This document shows positions 33,098-43,796 of a DNA stretch of 64,000 nt, in pieces; the stretch's first letter is position 1, and each line of letters begins with the position of its first letter. The notes under the pieces are model-generated. The model worked only from the letters and a program-made list of their open reading frames with translations. It was not told the DNA's origin and did not search any database. Source of the DNA: a virus. The stretch lies in IMG/VR virus record IMGVR_UViG_3300026521_000527, positions 1 to 64,000 of that record. The stretch is one strand, 5' to 3'. A program made the position numbers and the translations under genes.

Positions 33098-33985
33098 ATG
33101 ACAGATATTGCACCAAATTTAGATAATTTGAATCTCGATCTTCGAGGAACTTGGAATGAAGCAGTTGATACTCAAATTATGCAATTAGCAGAACAGTATA
33201 GTCAAACAGAAAACGTAAAAAATATTTTATTTAATTGGCATAAAAATATTACAACCGGTATTAGATATTCATACAGCCCACATATTAATGGATTCTATAT
33301 GGTTTTTATGCAACATGGAACTTGGTACGACGATTATTTAGCCTATATGAAAGAACATAAAAGTGGAGATAGTTTAACACTAAGTCAGCTCCCAGACACA
33401 AATTTCGATTTAAAAAAAACATTTCCAATTTTAGCAACAGATATAGATCTTCCAGATATTACTAAAGAATATATTACTGTATCAAGTAGACTTAGAAATA
33501 GTTTCGTGGCGGCAAGAGATTACTTTGTGTCAGATTTCACTGTAAGTTATATTGAAAATATAAATATGGATGTTATGCGATATCATGAAGCATGGAATAA
33601 ATATATCACTCTTGCTAAAACAGGAGCACTTAATAATAAATCTAATATTTTAAATTGCAGTACTCAAAAACTCAATAGTGATTATTTTATAGATGTTCCT
33701 TATGCTAATGCTATTTGGATTGCAGTCTTTAAACCATTTACAACAGATATACAACTCCTTATAAAAATCATGGGAGTAATGCCAGTCAATAATCCATTAA
33801 AACAACTCATTGGTAATAGAAGTCAGTCAAAAATGACTGTACTGAATTTATCTTATAAAGGTGCAGATATGTTTTATAAATTTTATGATGGAACTGAGCA
33901 AGTTTATAATGATCCTGGTGTTTTAGCAACATCATTTAAAAGGGAAATACTTGATCTTGAGGCAAACGCCTATACTAAAAAATAA
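33098..33985 (+). CDS. Putative tail-tube-like baseplate protein (tube initiator type)
   Basis: The ATG at 33098 is preferred (AAAGGA upstream); an in-frame GTG lies one codon earlier. 295 residues. Pattern: FPILATDIDLPDITKEYITV, a basic segment SSRLRNSF, then SDFTVSYIENINMDVMRYHE and a C-terminal strand KMTVLNLSYKGADMFYKFY. This resembles tube-fold proteins at the baseplate (T4 gp54/gp48 or gp19 type). The following gene is gp6-like, which supports a baseplate role. The precise part is uncertain. Confidence 0.45.
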   Translation: MTDIAPNLDNLNLDLRGTWNEAVDTQIMQLAEQYSQTENVKNILFNWHKNITTGIRYSYSPHINGFYMVFMQHGTWYDDYLAYMKEHKSGDSLTLSQLPDTNFDLKKTFPILATDIDLPDITKEYITVSSRLRNSFVAARDYFVSDFTVSYIENINMDVMRYHEAWNKYITLAKTGALNNKSNILNCSTQKLNSDYFIDVPYANAIWIAVFKPFTTDIQLLIKIMGVMPVNNPLKQLIGNRSQSKMTVLNLSYKGADMFYKFYDGTEQVYNDPGVLATSFKREILDLEANAYTKK

Positions 33986-34002
33986 AAAGGAAACGAGTAA
34001 TA

Positions 34003-36459
34003 ATGCAATCTACATTTAATCAAACTCTTGATAAATATGAAGATATCGTTCGTATAAATATGAAAGTTACGAACCCAACTCTTCTTAAATCGGGGACGCT
34101 TGGAGTTATTACTAACTATATAGCTAATTTAAAATTCGATACTTATCAGTACTATACTAAAATTTTTAAAGAAATGAATATAGGATTGGCTGAGGATTTT
34201 AAAAGTCTTCTTTTCCATAGCACAATATACGATACAGAAATCGAATTGGCGAAGCCAGCGACTTTCGGAGTTAGTTTTATTATACCTGAGATTAACCTCA
34301 GTGAAATTAAGTACTTAAAATACATTATTCCAAAGAATAAAGAATTTACATCAAGAGAAGGAATCCCTTTTATAATCGAAGATGAAATAATTATTGAAAT
34401 AAGTCAGAATAATATTATAGCGTATACTTGGAGTGAGATTAATGGTAAACAGGAATTGACTGTCATTAATACTCAGAATCCCAACTCCCCAGGAACGACA
34501 GTAAATCTAATAAATTATAATAATGTTAGACAGTATCAAAGAACATTTTATAAATTTATAGTCCCAAAATATGATGTCGGGGAGACTTTTAACTTCAGTG
34601 TTACAATTCAAGATTATAAAATGTTTAAGAAATTAAATGCATGGTATAATCCAGATCCAAAAAATAATCCAATTAAATTATTCGAATTGCAAAATCAAAA
34701 CTCAGAAGACATAATGAGTTTATTTGAACTCAAAGATTTTGATATAAAATATTATAATTATGGATCTTCTAGATATGATCTTGACTTATTTTTAGATATC
34801 CAGCCAACTTCATTAAGATTAACGACTGGTAATGGTATTAATGGAATGCTTTTGCAACCAGATTCTGAAATAATAATTGAGAGTCAATTAACGCTAGGTG
34901 AGCAAGGAAATTTACCAAACATGGAATTTCTAGTTGAAGATATAATTATCCAAGAATTCAATCTAGATAATAAAATTCAATCTTACACTGGAAATATTAA
35001 TGGATTATCTATTGCTGGCGGAACTGGTGGTCAGAATATTCAAGATGTTAAAGATATTCGTAGAAATATATTTGATAAAATATCAACACGAAATTCAATT
35101 ATAACCGAAAATGATTATGAGAAATCATTTGCTTATAATGGAGTTGAGCCTTTTGTCGATGCGAAATTTATAGATGCAAAATCATATATATTTTTATTTA
35201 ATGTATTAAAATCGCAAGATATTATTATTGACACAACCTCAATAAATATTCAAGAGTATATTATAGCAAATGATCCGTTCTATCCAAAATACGATTACAA
35301 TGGAAAAGAATTAATATCTCCCTTTTATTTTAAAAGAGTAAATACTAATGAAACTGAGGGATATATTGTCAATCCAGATGTAATATTAACTTTAACTTCT
35401 CCTGCTGGGACACCGAAAGAAACATCAATTGAATATTTAGTAAGCCTAAGTATTCAATATGACTTCAGTGCCAGAAAAACATATATAACCATTAAAGATG
35501 GTGCTAAATCAGGAACTACTTATAATTTTAAAAGTTCTGTGTTCAACTGCACTCTAGACTTTGGTAATAATTATAAATATGAAGTTAATACTAGATACAC
35601 AGATACGTATTGTATTATTAGAGACATCCTTAGAGATGTTCGTCTAGATGTTTATAATGAAGACGGTGCTTTTATTACAACATATTATGCTTTCGGTGAG
35701 TGGACACAATTAATAAAAAAACAGACATTTTTTAAATATTATAAGCATATTCCAGAACTAGAAGGTGTTGATGTTTATACGTCAGATGATGCATATTCGT
35801 ATTTGGATAATGCATTGGCAGATATATTAAACGATATTAATGAATTGGTGGCGGCCACTAAAGACCAAGGAGATGTTCCGTACTTATTAAGAGTTCCGTT
35901 CATAGACATTGAATTTTTTAATAGAACAGACTGGTTGGAATTTTATAGGTTAATTGATAATTTTTTTATGGTGGATTCATTGTATCCTAGAATTTCGTAC
36001 AATACGCGTGTTGCTCAAGCATTTTATAATACAATTGACATACCTGAGGTTTACCAACCGCTAATTTTTAAACAAACGTCTATGGGGGTAATGGATAAAC
36101 CCAAAATGAATGTTGAATTGGGCATAGTGATCGATGAGCAAAATCTTCTTTTATCAAAATTCAATAGTATTTTTGATTTTGAGATAGAAGTAAAATTAGA
36201 CATTGTAAATTATTTAAAAGACTATGAAGGTTTCAAAGTTGAGTTTTTTGAGACTGAACTCGAGACTTTTTTATACGGAAAATATAATTCGATAATTAGA
36301 AATATAGAATTAAAAAGTCCAAAGATGTTTAAAATTAACTCAGCTGATGAAATTTTTGCATTGATTAATGAAAATTTAGACTTAGATCATATGTTAAATT
36401 TCGTACCGAATTATTTTTCATATGATTATAATTCAATTCATATAGATATTACAACTTAG
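34003..36459 (+). CDS. gp6/gpJ-like baseplate wedge protein
   Basis: 818 residues. The diagnostic stretch is NGINGMLLQPDSEI, then LTLGEQGNLPN, an IAGGTGGQNIQDVKDIR segment and STRNSIITENDYEK (about residues 285-373), the pattern of the T4 gp6 / P2 gpJ core that forms the inner baseplate ring. Long N- and C-terminal extensions are aromatic-rich. Ribosome site AAAAAGGA. It follows a tube-like gene and precedes the long fibre gene, as expected in a baseplate cassette. Confidence 0.7.
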   Translation: MQSTFNQTLDKYEDIVRINMKVTNPTLLKSGTLGVITNYIANLKFDTYQYYTKIFKEMNIGLAEDFKSLLFHSTIYDTEIELAKPATFGVSFIIPEINLSEIKYLKYIIPKNKEFTSREGIPFIIEDEIIIEISQNNIIAYTWSEINGKQELTVINTQNPNSPGTTVNLINYNNVRQYQRTFYKFIVPKYDVGETFNFSVTIQDYKMFKKLNAWYNPDPKNNPIKLFELQNQNSEDIMSLFELKDFDIKYYNYGSSRYDLDLFLDIQPTSLRLTTGNGINGMLLQPDSEIIIESQLTLGEQGNLPNMEFLVEDIIIQEFNLDNKIQSYTGNINGLSIAGGTGGQNIQDVKDIRRNIFDKISTRNSIITENDYEKSFAYNGVEPFVDAKFIDAKSYIFLFNVLKSQDIIIDTTSINIQEYIIANDPFYPKYDYNGKELISPFYFKRVNTNETEGYIVNPDVILTLTSPAGTPKETSIEYLVSLSIQYDFSARKTYITIKDGAKSGTTYNFKSSVFNCTLDFGNNYKYEVNTRYTDTYCIIRDILRDVRLDVYNEDGAFITTYYAFGEWTQLIKKQTFFKYYKHIPELEGVDVYTSDDAYSYLDNALADILNDINELVAATKDQGDVPYLLRVPFIDIEFFNRTDWLEFYRLIDNFFMVDSLYPRISYNTRVAQAFYNTIDIPEVYQPLIFKQTSMGVMDKPKMNVELGIVIDEQNLLLSKFNSIFDFEIEVKLDIVNYLKDYEGFKVEFFETELETFLYGKYNSIIRNIELKSPKMFKINSADEIFALINENLDLDHMLNFVPNYFSYDYNSIHIDITT

Positions 36460-36477
36460 AATAGGAGATGACCAGAT

Positions 36478-39400
36478 ATGGCAGATTTTGATAATAGTAT
36501 AGAAGATTATGGAAATGATACACAGACAGATTCATCAGGTGATGCATACCTTGACCAATCTGTTAGCTCGATGACTATTGAAGATTTAAAAAATTATATA
36601 GATTATTTAATTACCAGAAGTGGAATATTAACGGCTGATGAAATAGAGGCTAAAGTTCAAGAAATTGCCAGAGCATCTGGTATGATGTCAGTGCAGGAAA
36701 TTCAAAATCTAGTAATGCTTACGCTAAATAATGCTCAAGCTTTGACTAGAGATACTGCTGAAGAAATAATCAATCTTAAAGTTGCTAAAGCAATCCTTGA
36801 TTTAAATGATAATAAAGATTTTATCGCTGATGTAAAATCTCAATTAGAGTTAGAAATAAACAGAGTTCGTGAAGAACTCAATTCAGCTAGAAATGATTTC
36901 CAAGCAACTGAAGATGACTTGGAATTGGTAAAACAAGAGTTCAAATTCAACCAAGAGAATGTAAAAAGAAGTCTAAATCTTTTCGAAAGTCTTTTGAATA
37001 GTTCTCTTGAAAATAAAGAAGTTTATAATTTATTATCAATTGAAAGAAATACAAGAGCTACTCAGATTGATGAAGTTAGAACAGATATTTCTACAATCGA
37101 GTCAAAATTAACTGAAACATTTAATAGTATAGAAAAAAAGTTAAATTCCCAAGGCAATCTTTTTAAAATCCAGGATACTAACCTTAAAAATACTCTTGAT
37201 ATTCTTAAAACAGAATTCGAGGGCAAAATTAAGTTAATTGAGAATGAAGTTCGTGATGCTGGTGAGATGCTAAGTAGTCTAATGCTTAGCACATCTGATT
37301 TAACATCGAAACTTCAAGCAATTAACTCAATCGATATGACTGAAGATGGTAATGTAATAATTGCATTCCAAGATCAAGTTGATGGGATTCAAACAGATAT
37401 TAATAATTTAACTATAGAATTACAAGAAGCAGTAAGTAATCTCACGCAAGCTAGTTCTAAATTTTCGGATTTAGAGTCAAATGTTCAAAATGAACTCATT
37501 GCTAATAAAACTCTTTTGGTTTCTGAGCTTTCGAATATCAGTGGGCGTCTAGATATGGAAACTCAAGATAGAAAATCACATGATAATGCTATTTTAAACG
37601 CTTGGGTAGATTACACAACAGATGTTAATTCTAAAATCCAATTAATGAATTCAGAAATTAATAAACTTAGTACTCAACTAAATGAATTCCCTAGAGTTCT
37701 TGATGAACTTATTCAAGTTGAGCAAGAAGTTAGAATTAAATCTGATGAGACTCTTTTGACTAAAATGAATGTCGAGCTTCAAAAAATTAGAGATAATATT
37801 GATAATACAACCCTAAGAACAGATATTGAATTACTTAGCCAAAGATTATCAAGAGCAATTGAGAAGTATGATAAAGCAATTGTTCAAGAAATCAAGCTTA
37901 TGTTTGATACAATAAATAATGAACTTGTTAATGTAAAGAGTGATATTGAACTCAATAAATCAATTCAAAATGGAAATCTTAGAACTGAATCTACTTTAAG
38001 AGAACAAGGCGATTCAAATCTAAATCAATTGATTCAATTAGAGTCAAGTATTCGTCAAACGAGGGTTCAAGAAATAACTAATCTGGCTAATAAATTAGCT
38101 GAAGATGTTAATAGGCTTCAAATTGCAGTAGGTTCTGGAGATAATACTAATATACAAGATGCTGTTGATTCATTAAATGCCAGATATTTAAATGTTTTTA
38201 ATACAATTAATGAGTCTAAAGATAAATTTACAAAAGATATTACTAAATTAACTCTAGATTTTAAAAATCTGGATGATATCGTAACTACATTCAAAGAAAC
38301 ACTTCTTGATAATATTAAATCAGAAGCTGACGCAAGACTCGCAGGTGACAATGGAATTCAAGTGATTCTTAATAAATTATTGACTGATTTTAATAATTTT
38401 ATTGGTATTCTGGATCCTTCGAAAGTTAGTCTATCTAAAGTTTATGATACTATTGAGTCAGTCAGAACTGAACTCAATAAATTTAAAATAGATTTCGATG
38501 ACAATATCGAGTTAAAAATCAACTTAATCAATACATCTCTTGATGAAATTAAAAATACTCAAAGAGCTTATTCTAAAGATATTCAAACCGAAATACAGGC
38601 TAGAGAGACAGCTGACTTGAACTTAGATTCTAAAATTAGAATTGTAGATAATAAATTACCTGAATTAAGAGCAGAATTGAGTTCAGAATTAAGAATTCTT
38701 GAGTCAAATCTAACTGATTCAGTAAGTAAATTGACAAGCGACTTAGCTATTGAAACACAGGTGCGTGAAGATGGAGATGCTTCAAGAGAAGCTGATTTCA
38801 ATGCTTTTAAAGATAACGTTGATCTTAAACTAAATAATTTTAATACCGCTCTAAGTACTGAGCAAGCCGACAGATTAAATAGCATATCTGATCTTACTAA
38901 TTCAATCAATAGAGAAGTTCAAGAAAGAACAGAAGTTGTTACTAATATTGAAATAGCTATCGCTAATGAAACACAAGCAAGAGCCAAAGGTGATGCCGAT
39001 CTTAAAAAATTAATCCAAGCACAGAACGCTACAATTCAAAGTATTCTATCAAGTGAAAGTGAAATAGATCTTGAAAACCTCCAAGCAGTTTTAGATATTG
39101 TAAAATATTTAAATGAAAATCCAGACGCTAATCCAACAGCCGAACTTCTAGAAGGGTTGCATTCAATAGAAGAAAATTTAACAACTTTAGTTGAAAATGA
39201 AGCTCAGTTAAGAACACAAGCCGATGGTATTTTAGACGGTAAAATTGGATCATTGAATTCAAAAGTTCTTGAAGAAGCTCAAAAGAATATAGAAGAATTC
39301 AGTAGAGTTAGAAATGAACTTAACACATCTGTTCAAGATTTAATTACTAAAATAGATGCTAGCCTTGTATCAGCAACTGATTTAATTAATACTGAAAAAC

Positions 39401-41097
39401 AAGATAGATTATCAAGTGAAGCTGATATAATTTCAACGATCACTACTGAAACAACAAGAGCACAAGATAAAGAAAATGAGTTATTGGCTTCAATTGGTGA
39501 CGAGCAAAGAGCTAGGATAGAAGCTGATAATATAATTTCAAATGAGTTAAGTAACACCCAAACTAATGTTTCCGAATTATATACAAGAATGAGTACACAA
39601 GAAGCAAATTACGGTGCTCTAATTGATGGGTTACCGGATGATGTTAAAAATCTAAAAGATCTTCTTGATATAATTAATGGAAATTATACAAATATTACTA
39701 CCAGAATTGATAATGAAGTAACTGATTTAACCGATGGGATTAATTCAAATAAGAATTCAATTCAAGCTGAAGTATCCGCTAGACTACTTGGAGATAGTGA
39801 ATTACATGATGCTCTTGATGATTTTAAAGAAGAGTTCCAAAACACTCAAGATGAAATAAATTCTAAAATAGATGACGAAGCTGCTGCAAGAATCAATAGA
39901 GATAATAGTTTACAAGATAGTATTACTGCGGTTGAGAATGTTAATGCTGAACAGGCAGAATCAATAGAAGCTAATGATTTAGCAATAGCTAATGAAATTA
40001 ATAATAGAATTGATCATTTCAATAAATTCTTGACGTTGAATGAGGATTATACTACAGAAAACCCAGCTGTACTAAAAGATGTAACTGGATTTGATACTGT
40101 TGAAGATCTAGATACAGCTTATAAAAATAGATTCGGGACAATCGAAGACAATATAACTTCTATTGATACTAGAGTTCAAGATAACTCTACAGCAATATCT
40201 ACAAACGCCGATAATATTTCTAAAGAAATCCAGGATAGACAAGACGCTGATGAAACACTTGATACTAGAATTACTGACGAAACATCAGCGATAAAATCTG
40301 ATTTAAATAATACTAAAGATAGAGTTGGGACACTTGAAACTGAAGTTAATGAAATATTAAAAGACGCTGATGATACAGCAAATAGTTTTAAAGAGATTAA
40401 AACTATAATTGATGATAATAAATCAGATATTGAGACTAAGTTAGGTGATACTAAATCAGAATTACAAGATAATATCGATAATAATTCATCTAGAATTGAT
40501 TCTGAAGAAACTTCAAGAATCAATGGAGATAATAATCTTAACTCTAAAATAGATGATGAAATTACTGATAGACAAGATGCTGATGACGCTTTGGATACTA
40601 AAATTAGTGATGAAGCAACAGCCAGAAATGATGCGGATGACGCATTACAATCAAGTATCAATGATGAAGTTTCTGCAAGAAAATCAGCGGATGATTCATT
40701 GCAAGCAAATATAGATGCATTGCCTAAGAAATTTATTGATTTATATGATGTTGATGATGTTACTGATCATGAAAATTATTTAGTGCAATTGAACTCTGAC
40801 GCGACAGGAGTAGAATTTATTTCTATCCAGGCAGTTCAAAGACCAATTAGACTAGACAAAATTTTAGAAGAAGAAGACATTACTGAGACAAAATATGTCG
40901 TTGAAGATGATACTGAGACTGATAAGATAGATAAAATAACTTTTGGTAATAATTATTACACAGTCTATAGTTACAATACAGATGATTTATTGACAGCTAT
41001 TGATTATTATGATCCAGATGATAATAATGTAGCTACTAAATCATTTACATATAATGATAATAATAGATTGGATACTATTACTTGGGAAAATAAATAA
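36478..41097 (+). CDS. Giant coiled-coil tail fibre protein
   Basis: 1539 residues, ATG with ATAGGAG upstream. Apart from ~30 residues at the start and ~125 at the end it is continuous heptad-like sequence with many units resembling ETQARAKGDADLKKLI or DDALDTKISDEATARNDADD, typical of trimeric fibre shafts. The end (PKKFIDLYDVDDVTDHENY, about 1413 onward) resembles the linker-plus-tip modules of phage fibres and is followed by a beta-rich tip (ITFGNNYYTVYSYNTDD). Probably a very long fibre or whisker binding the host surface. A GAGTTC-type hairpin with 5-nt loop is at 36863-36879. Confidence 0.7.
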   Translation: MADFDNSIEDYGNDTQTDSSGDAYLDQSVSSMTIEDLKNYIDYLITRSGILTADEIEAKVQEIARASGMMSVQEIQNLVMLTLNNAQALTRDTAEEIINLKVAKAILDLNDNKDFIADVKSQLELEINRVREELNSARNDFQATEDDLELVKQEFKFNQENVKRSLNLFESLLNSSLENKEVYNLLSIERNTRATQIDEVRTDISTIESKLTETFNSIEKKLNSQGNLFKIQDTNLKNTLDILKTEFEGKIKLIENEVRDAGEMLSSLMLSTSDLTSKLQAINSIDMTEDGNVIIAFQDQVDGIQTDINNLTIELQEAVSNLTQASSKFSDLESNVQNELIANKTLLVSELSNISGRLDMETQDRKSHDNAILNAWVDYTTDVNSKIQLMNSEINKLSTQLNEFPRVLDELIQVEQEVRIKSDETLLTKMNVELQKIRDNIDNTTLRTDIELLSQRLSRAIEKYDKAIVQEIKLMFDTINNELVNVKSDIELNKSIQNGNLRTESTLREQGDSNLNQLIQLESSIRQTRVQEITNLANKLAEDVNRLQIAVGSGDNTNIQDAVDSLNARYLNVFNTINESKDKFTKDITKLTLDFKNLDDIVTTFKETLLDNIKSEADARLAGDNGIQVILNKLLTDFNNFIGILDPSKVSLSKVYDTIESVRTELNKFKIDFDDNIELKINLINTSLDEIKNTQRAYSKDIQTEIQARETADLNLDSKIRIVDNKLPELRAELSSELRILESNLTDSVSKLTSDLAIETQVREDGDASREADFNAFKDNVDLKLNNFNTALSTEQADRLNSISDLTNSINREVQERTEVVTNIEIAIANETQARAKGDADLKKLIQAQNATIQSILSSESEIDLENLQAVLDIVKYLNENPDANPTAELLEGLHSIEENLTTLVENEAQLRTQADGILDGKIGSLNSKVLEEAQKNIEEFSRVRNELNTSVQDLITKIDASLVSATDLINTEKQDRLSSEADIISTITTETTRAQDKENELLASIGDEQRARIEADNIISNELSNTQTNVSELYTRMSTQEANYGALIDGLPDDVKNLKDLLDIINGNYTNITTRIDNEVTDLTDGINSNKNSIQAEVSARLLGDSELHDALDDFKEEFQNTQDEINSKIDDEAAARINRDNSLQDSITAVENVNAEQAESIEANDLAIANEINNRIDHFNKFLTLNEDYTTENPAVLKDVTGFDTVEDLDTAYKNRFGTIEDNITSIDTRVQDNSTAISTNADNISKEIQDRQDADETLDTRITDETSAIKSDLNNTKDRVGTLETEVNEILKDADDTANSFKEIKTIIDDNKSDIETKLGDTKSELQDNIDNNSSRIDSEETSRINGDNNLNSKIDDEITDRQDADDALDTKISDEATARNDADDALQSSINDEVSARKSADDSLQANIDALPKKFIDLYDVDDVTDHENYLVQLNSDATGVEFISIQAVQRPIRLDKILEEEDITETKYVVEDDTETDKIDKITFGNNYYTVYSYNTDDLLTAIDYYDPDDNNVATKSFTYNDNNRLDTITWENK

Positions 41098-41100
41098 AAA

Positions 41101-41188
41101 TAAGGAGAATTAATGCAGGAAGGTATTTCGATATCGAATCATAACGACCTTGTTGGTTTTAAAACCAACAAGGATCAAATTCTCCTTA
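41101..41188 (+). promoter_or_regulatory. Long-range stem masking the ribosome binding site
   Basis: TAAGGAGAATT (41101-41111), which holds the ribosome binding site of the 84-residue gene, is perfectly complementary to AATTCTCCTTA at 41178-41188, inside the gene. Between them sits the 26-bp palindrome 41148-41173, which would bring the two together. This would close off translation until opened. Confidence 0.6.
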
Positions 41189-41367
41189 ATGTTGAAAAAA
41201 TTTATTCAGATGGTAATACAGATGGCCTTTTACCTTATTATTTAAAAGACGAAATTGATTTAGCTTTATCCAATATCGAGGATCAATTTAATAACATTAT
41301 TGATTTATTAAATTCTTTGGATGAACGAGTTCAAGCTCTAGAAGATGCAGAGGAAGATGATGGCTAA
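41113..41367 (+). CDS. Small fibre-accessory protein
   Basis: 84 residues, with TAAGGAG six bases before ATG (probably masked in RNA structure). C-terminal half is a short acidic coiled coil (LNSLDERVQALEDAEEDD). It directly follows the long fibre gene and overlaps the next gene by eight bases. May be a fibre connector or adaptor. No family assigned. Confidence 0.45.
   Translation: MQEGISISNHNDLVGFKTNKDQILLNVEKIYSDGNTDGLLPYYLKDEIDLALSNIEDQFNNIIDLLNSLDERVQALEDAEEDDG
41148..41173 (+). repeat. 26-bp perfect palindrome inside CDS
   Basis: Arms CCTTGTTGGTTTT meeting at TTTTAAAA, at codons 12-20 of the 84-residue gene; it forms the apex of the ribosome-site-masking structure. Confidence 0.95.
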
Positions 41368-42076
41368 TTTTACTGGTGATATTAATGAATTGATAGAACT
41401 AGTAGCTGAGAAGAATAAGAAATATGTTGATTCAAATATCAATAGTTCATTAGCTGCTCAGGCGAAAGTCTTTCAAAAGGAAATTGAAAAAGATTTAAGC
41501 AAATTAGCTTCATTAATTCAAGCTCTAGAAGATATTGAATATGAAGATGGTGATGTTGATCCAGAGGATATTATTGCTGAAATAGCTGTTGTTCGGGCAA
41601 CAGCCGAAGCAAACACCCAGGAATTGGTAGACCTTAGAGAAGCTTTAGCTAATGAAGTTAAAGCTAGAATAAATTTAATGTATAGTGAATCGTTGACCGA
41701 AGATGATTTCAATGATACTAAATATAAAACTATATTAGAGTTAAGTTCCAACTTAACTCTTTTAGAAAGAATCGTTCAAGATATTGATGATGCAGTATCA
41801 GGCGATATACATCAGGTCCCAGCTGATTGGAATCAAGAAGACGAAACAGCAAGAGATTATATTAAAAATAAACCACAGATTCCGAAAATTATAAGATCAA
41901 TTTATAATTTTTATGAATTCCTCGATAATGATATTATTCGATATGATGTTTTTGGAGATACGAATTCTTGGAAAGTTGAGCGTTTTTCAACACAAACCAA
42001 CTCAATTAAAATATCAACTGGTTCAGGTGAAATACCTGATACTTTAGCTGATTGTCAAGTTCTTGAGTACAATTAA
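41360..42076 (+). CDS. Putative fibre protein with ADWN...YIKNKP linker
   Basis: ATG at 41360 chosen because GAGGA lies five bases before it; ATGs a few codons earlier are possible. 238 residues. Coiled-coil N-terminal ~140 residues, then PADWNQEDETARDYIKNKP, a widespread phage fibre linker motif, then a ~65-residue beta-rich tip. Overlaps the 84-residue gene. Likely part of a short fibre or fibre tip. Confidence 0.6.
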   Translation: MANFTGDINELIELVAEKNKKYVDSNINSSLAAQAKVFQKEIEKDLSKLASLIQALEDIEYEDGDVDPEDIIAEIAVVRATAEANTQELVDLREALANEVKARINLMYSESLTEDDFNDTKYKTILELSSNLTLLERIVQDIDDAVSGDIHQVPADWNQEDETARDYIKNKPQIPKIIRSIYNFYEFLDNDIIRYDVFGDTNSWKVERFSTQTNSIKISTGSGEIPDTLADCQVLEYN

Positions 42077-42120
42077 ATTTATATTTATTTAAAGGAAGAA
42101 TATTACATTAAGGATTGCAT

Positions 42121-43698
42121 ATGGCAAAAATTATAGATCCTGATGGATTAGTAAGATCTTCAACTCGCGAAAAACTTGGAGAAGATGGAAATATTTGGAT
42201 AGATACTGCAACAAGAACCATAAGTCTAGCTGAATATGATCAATTAACATCTGATGGTGTTACAATTCAAGCATTGTATTCTTATTTAAAAGAAGAATGG
42301 AATACCGATCCAGAATTAATTAAATTCCCTTTCCCTATGGTTGCGATTACTTCAGAGCAATTTGAGTTCGTTGAAGATTGGCAACCCGCAGATTTTACTA
42401 CGGTTAATTTATTTAAAGATGGTGGGTTCGCGGTACAAGATTCTGCAGGATATGCTTCAAGCATGTTTGCCGGAATTATTACATTGGGTGAAATTGGATC
42501 AGAAGACCAAGTTTATTATCAACAACGTCAAGACGGTGAAGCAAGAAATGTTGTTCTTACTGGAGCGGTGAATCAATCAATTAAAGTTTATTCATATGCT
42601 AAAGGTACAGATATATCTTTCGCAGAAACAGATAGTAAAATTACTTCAACTGATACAAACTTAGCTGCATTTACCACAGGCGATATTATAGAAATATCTG
42701 GTACTTCAAATAATGATGGTGAGTTCACGATTACTGAAATTGTAAGCCCGAATGAAATTAAAGTTCAGGAAGCTTTAGTTGATGAAGACGCTGGTTCCGA
42801 AGTGGAATTAAAAGCGGATTATCGCTCTTATTTCAAAATTTTCGTAAGAGAGCAGGCTAAACTTTATGCACAATCTGAGCAATCAGATATTGGTGTATCT
42901 TCATTTACATATCAAGCTTATCGTTTCCCTCTGGCGAATGCAAGTGACCTTAAAATTACACATAATGATGATGATATTGCAAGTGATCTTCCATATACTG
43001 ATATGAGCATCACTTATTATTCAGAAAATCAGACAAGGACAATCGGTTCTGATGATTATGATTTTAATATTATTATTGATGCAGATGTTGCTGATGATGG
43101 AAATCTACCAACAGCTGAAGAAATTTATGAGTTTGTACAATATAGCTTGCGTCAAAATAATGACATTGATTCGGGAGATGGTACAGTTATTGGTAAAACA
43201 GCCTCGTCTCTTTTGAAATTCGTAGGAGATACACTTGTAACTTCAGATGGCGTATTTATCGATAATTTCTCAGAAACTGATATCAACAGAATTGAATTCT
43301 ATGATGTAACAGGAATTAAAAGGGTATTCCCATTCGTCGCAGCTGGTTCAATTAACTTTAATGATAACCTTGTGCAAGATGAAGGTGCTGAATATAGAAT
43401 GTTCTTTACAGACGCAAATGGGCATAAATTTGGTGAACCTGATGCAATTATCGTTCAAGATAATGATGGTGATGAAATTGCTGGATCTGTTCCAGGATCA
43501 CAAGTTCAATTTACTTTCGATTATGATGGTAATGATCAAGGTGGGCGTACACCAGGTGAAGATGCTCCAATCACAATTGTTGCAATTGGACTCAATAGAG
43601 CGCAATATATTAAAGCGAATGGTGTTATAGCAAGAACTAACGCGAATAGTATATCGCTGGTTGCATCTTTAGAAAGAAATTACAGTAATCCTGAGTAA
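42121..43698 (+). CDS. Virion structural protein (phage fibre/baseplate-associated family)
   Basis: Start at the ATG 42121 with AAGGA six bases before it; an in-frame TTG lies two codons upstream. 525 residues. The N-terminal IDPDGLVRSSTREKLG ... WIDTATRTISL ... TSDGVTIQALYSYLKEEW ... FPFPMVAITSEQFEF is a pattern I recognise from tail/fibre-associated structural proteins of many large environmental phages. The rest is beta-rich, with DN-turns (DNDGDEIAG). Exact location in the virion unknown. Confidence 0.6.
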   Translation: MAKIIDPDGLVRSSTREKLGEDGNIWIDTATRTISLAEYDQLTSDGVTIQALYSYLKEEWNTDPELIKFPFPMVAITSEQFEFVEDWQPADFTTVNLFKDGGFAVQDSAGYASSMFAGIITLGEIGSEDQVYYQQRQDGEARNVVLTGAVNQSIKVYSYAKGTDISFAETDSKITSTDTNLAAFTTGDIIEISGTSNNDGEFTITEIVSPNEIKVQEALVDEDAGSEVELKADYRSYFKIFVREQAKLYAQSEQSDIGVSSFTYQAYRFPLANASDLKITHNDDDIASDLPYTDMSITYYSENQTRTIGSDDYDFNIIIDADVADDGNLPTAEEIYEFVQYSLRQNNDIDSGDGTVIGKTASSLLKFVGDTLVTSDGVFIDNFSETDINRIEFYDVTGIKRVFPFVAAGSINFNDNLVQDEGAEYRMFFTDANGHKFGEPDAIIVQDNDGDEIAGSVPGSQVQFTFDYDGNDQGGRTPGEDAPITIVAIGLNRAQYIKANGVIARTNANSISLVASLERNYSNPE

Positions 43699-43744
43699 AG
43701 CCCATGTTGCCAACAGGCCGGAATAGTTTATTTAATTAGCTTCT

Positions 43745-43764
43745 TAAGGGGGTTCGCCCCCTTA
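43745..43764 (+). terminator. GC-rich hairpin with TTCG tetraloop
   Basis: TAAGGGGG-TTCG-CCCCCTTA, between the structural gene and the HNH gene. Very stable, but without a T-run, so it may be a weak terminator or mRNA 3'-end stabiliser. Confidence 0.6.
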
Positions 43765-43796
43765 GTTAGATATCAGAATTAAAACTGGAGAAAACT

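Noticed and set aside
40176-40661. 161-codon frame on the minus strand inside the long fibre gene
   Set aside because: It is antisense to a continuous coiled-coil fibre; its Ser/Leu-rich content mirrors the repeated Asp/Glu/Asn codons, and it lacks a ribosome site and neighbours on that strand.
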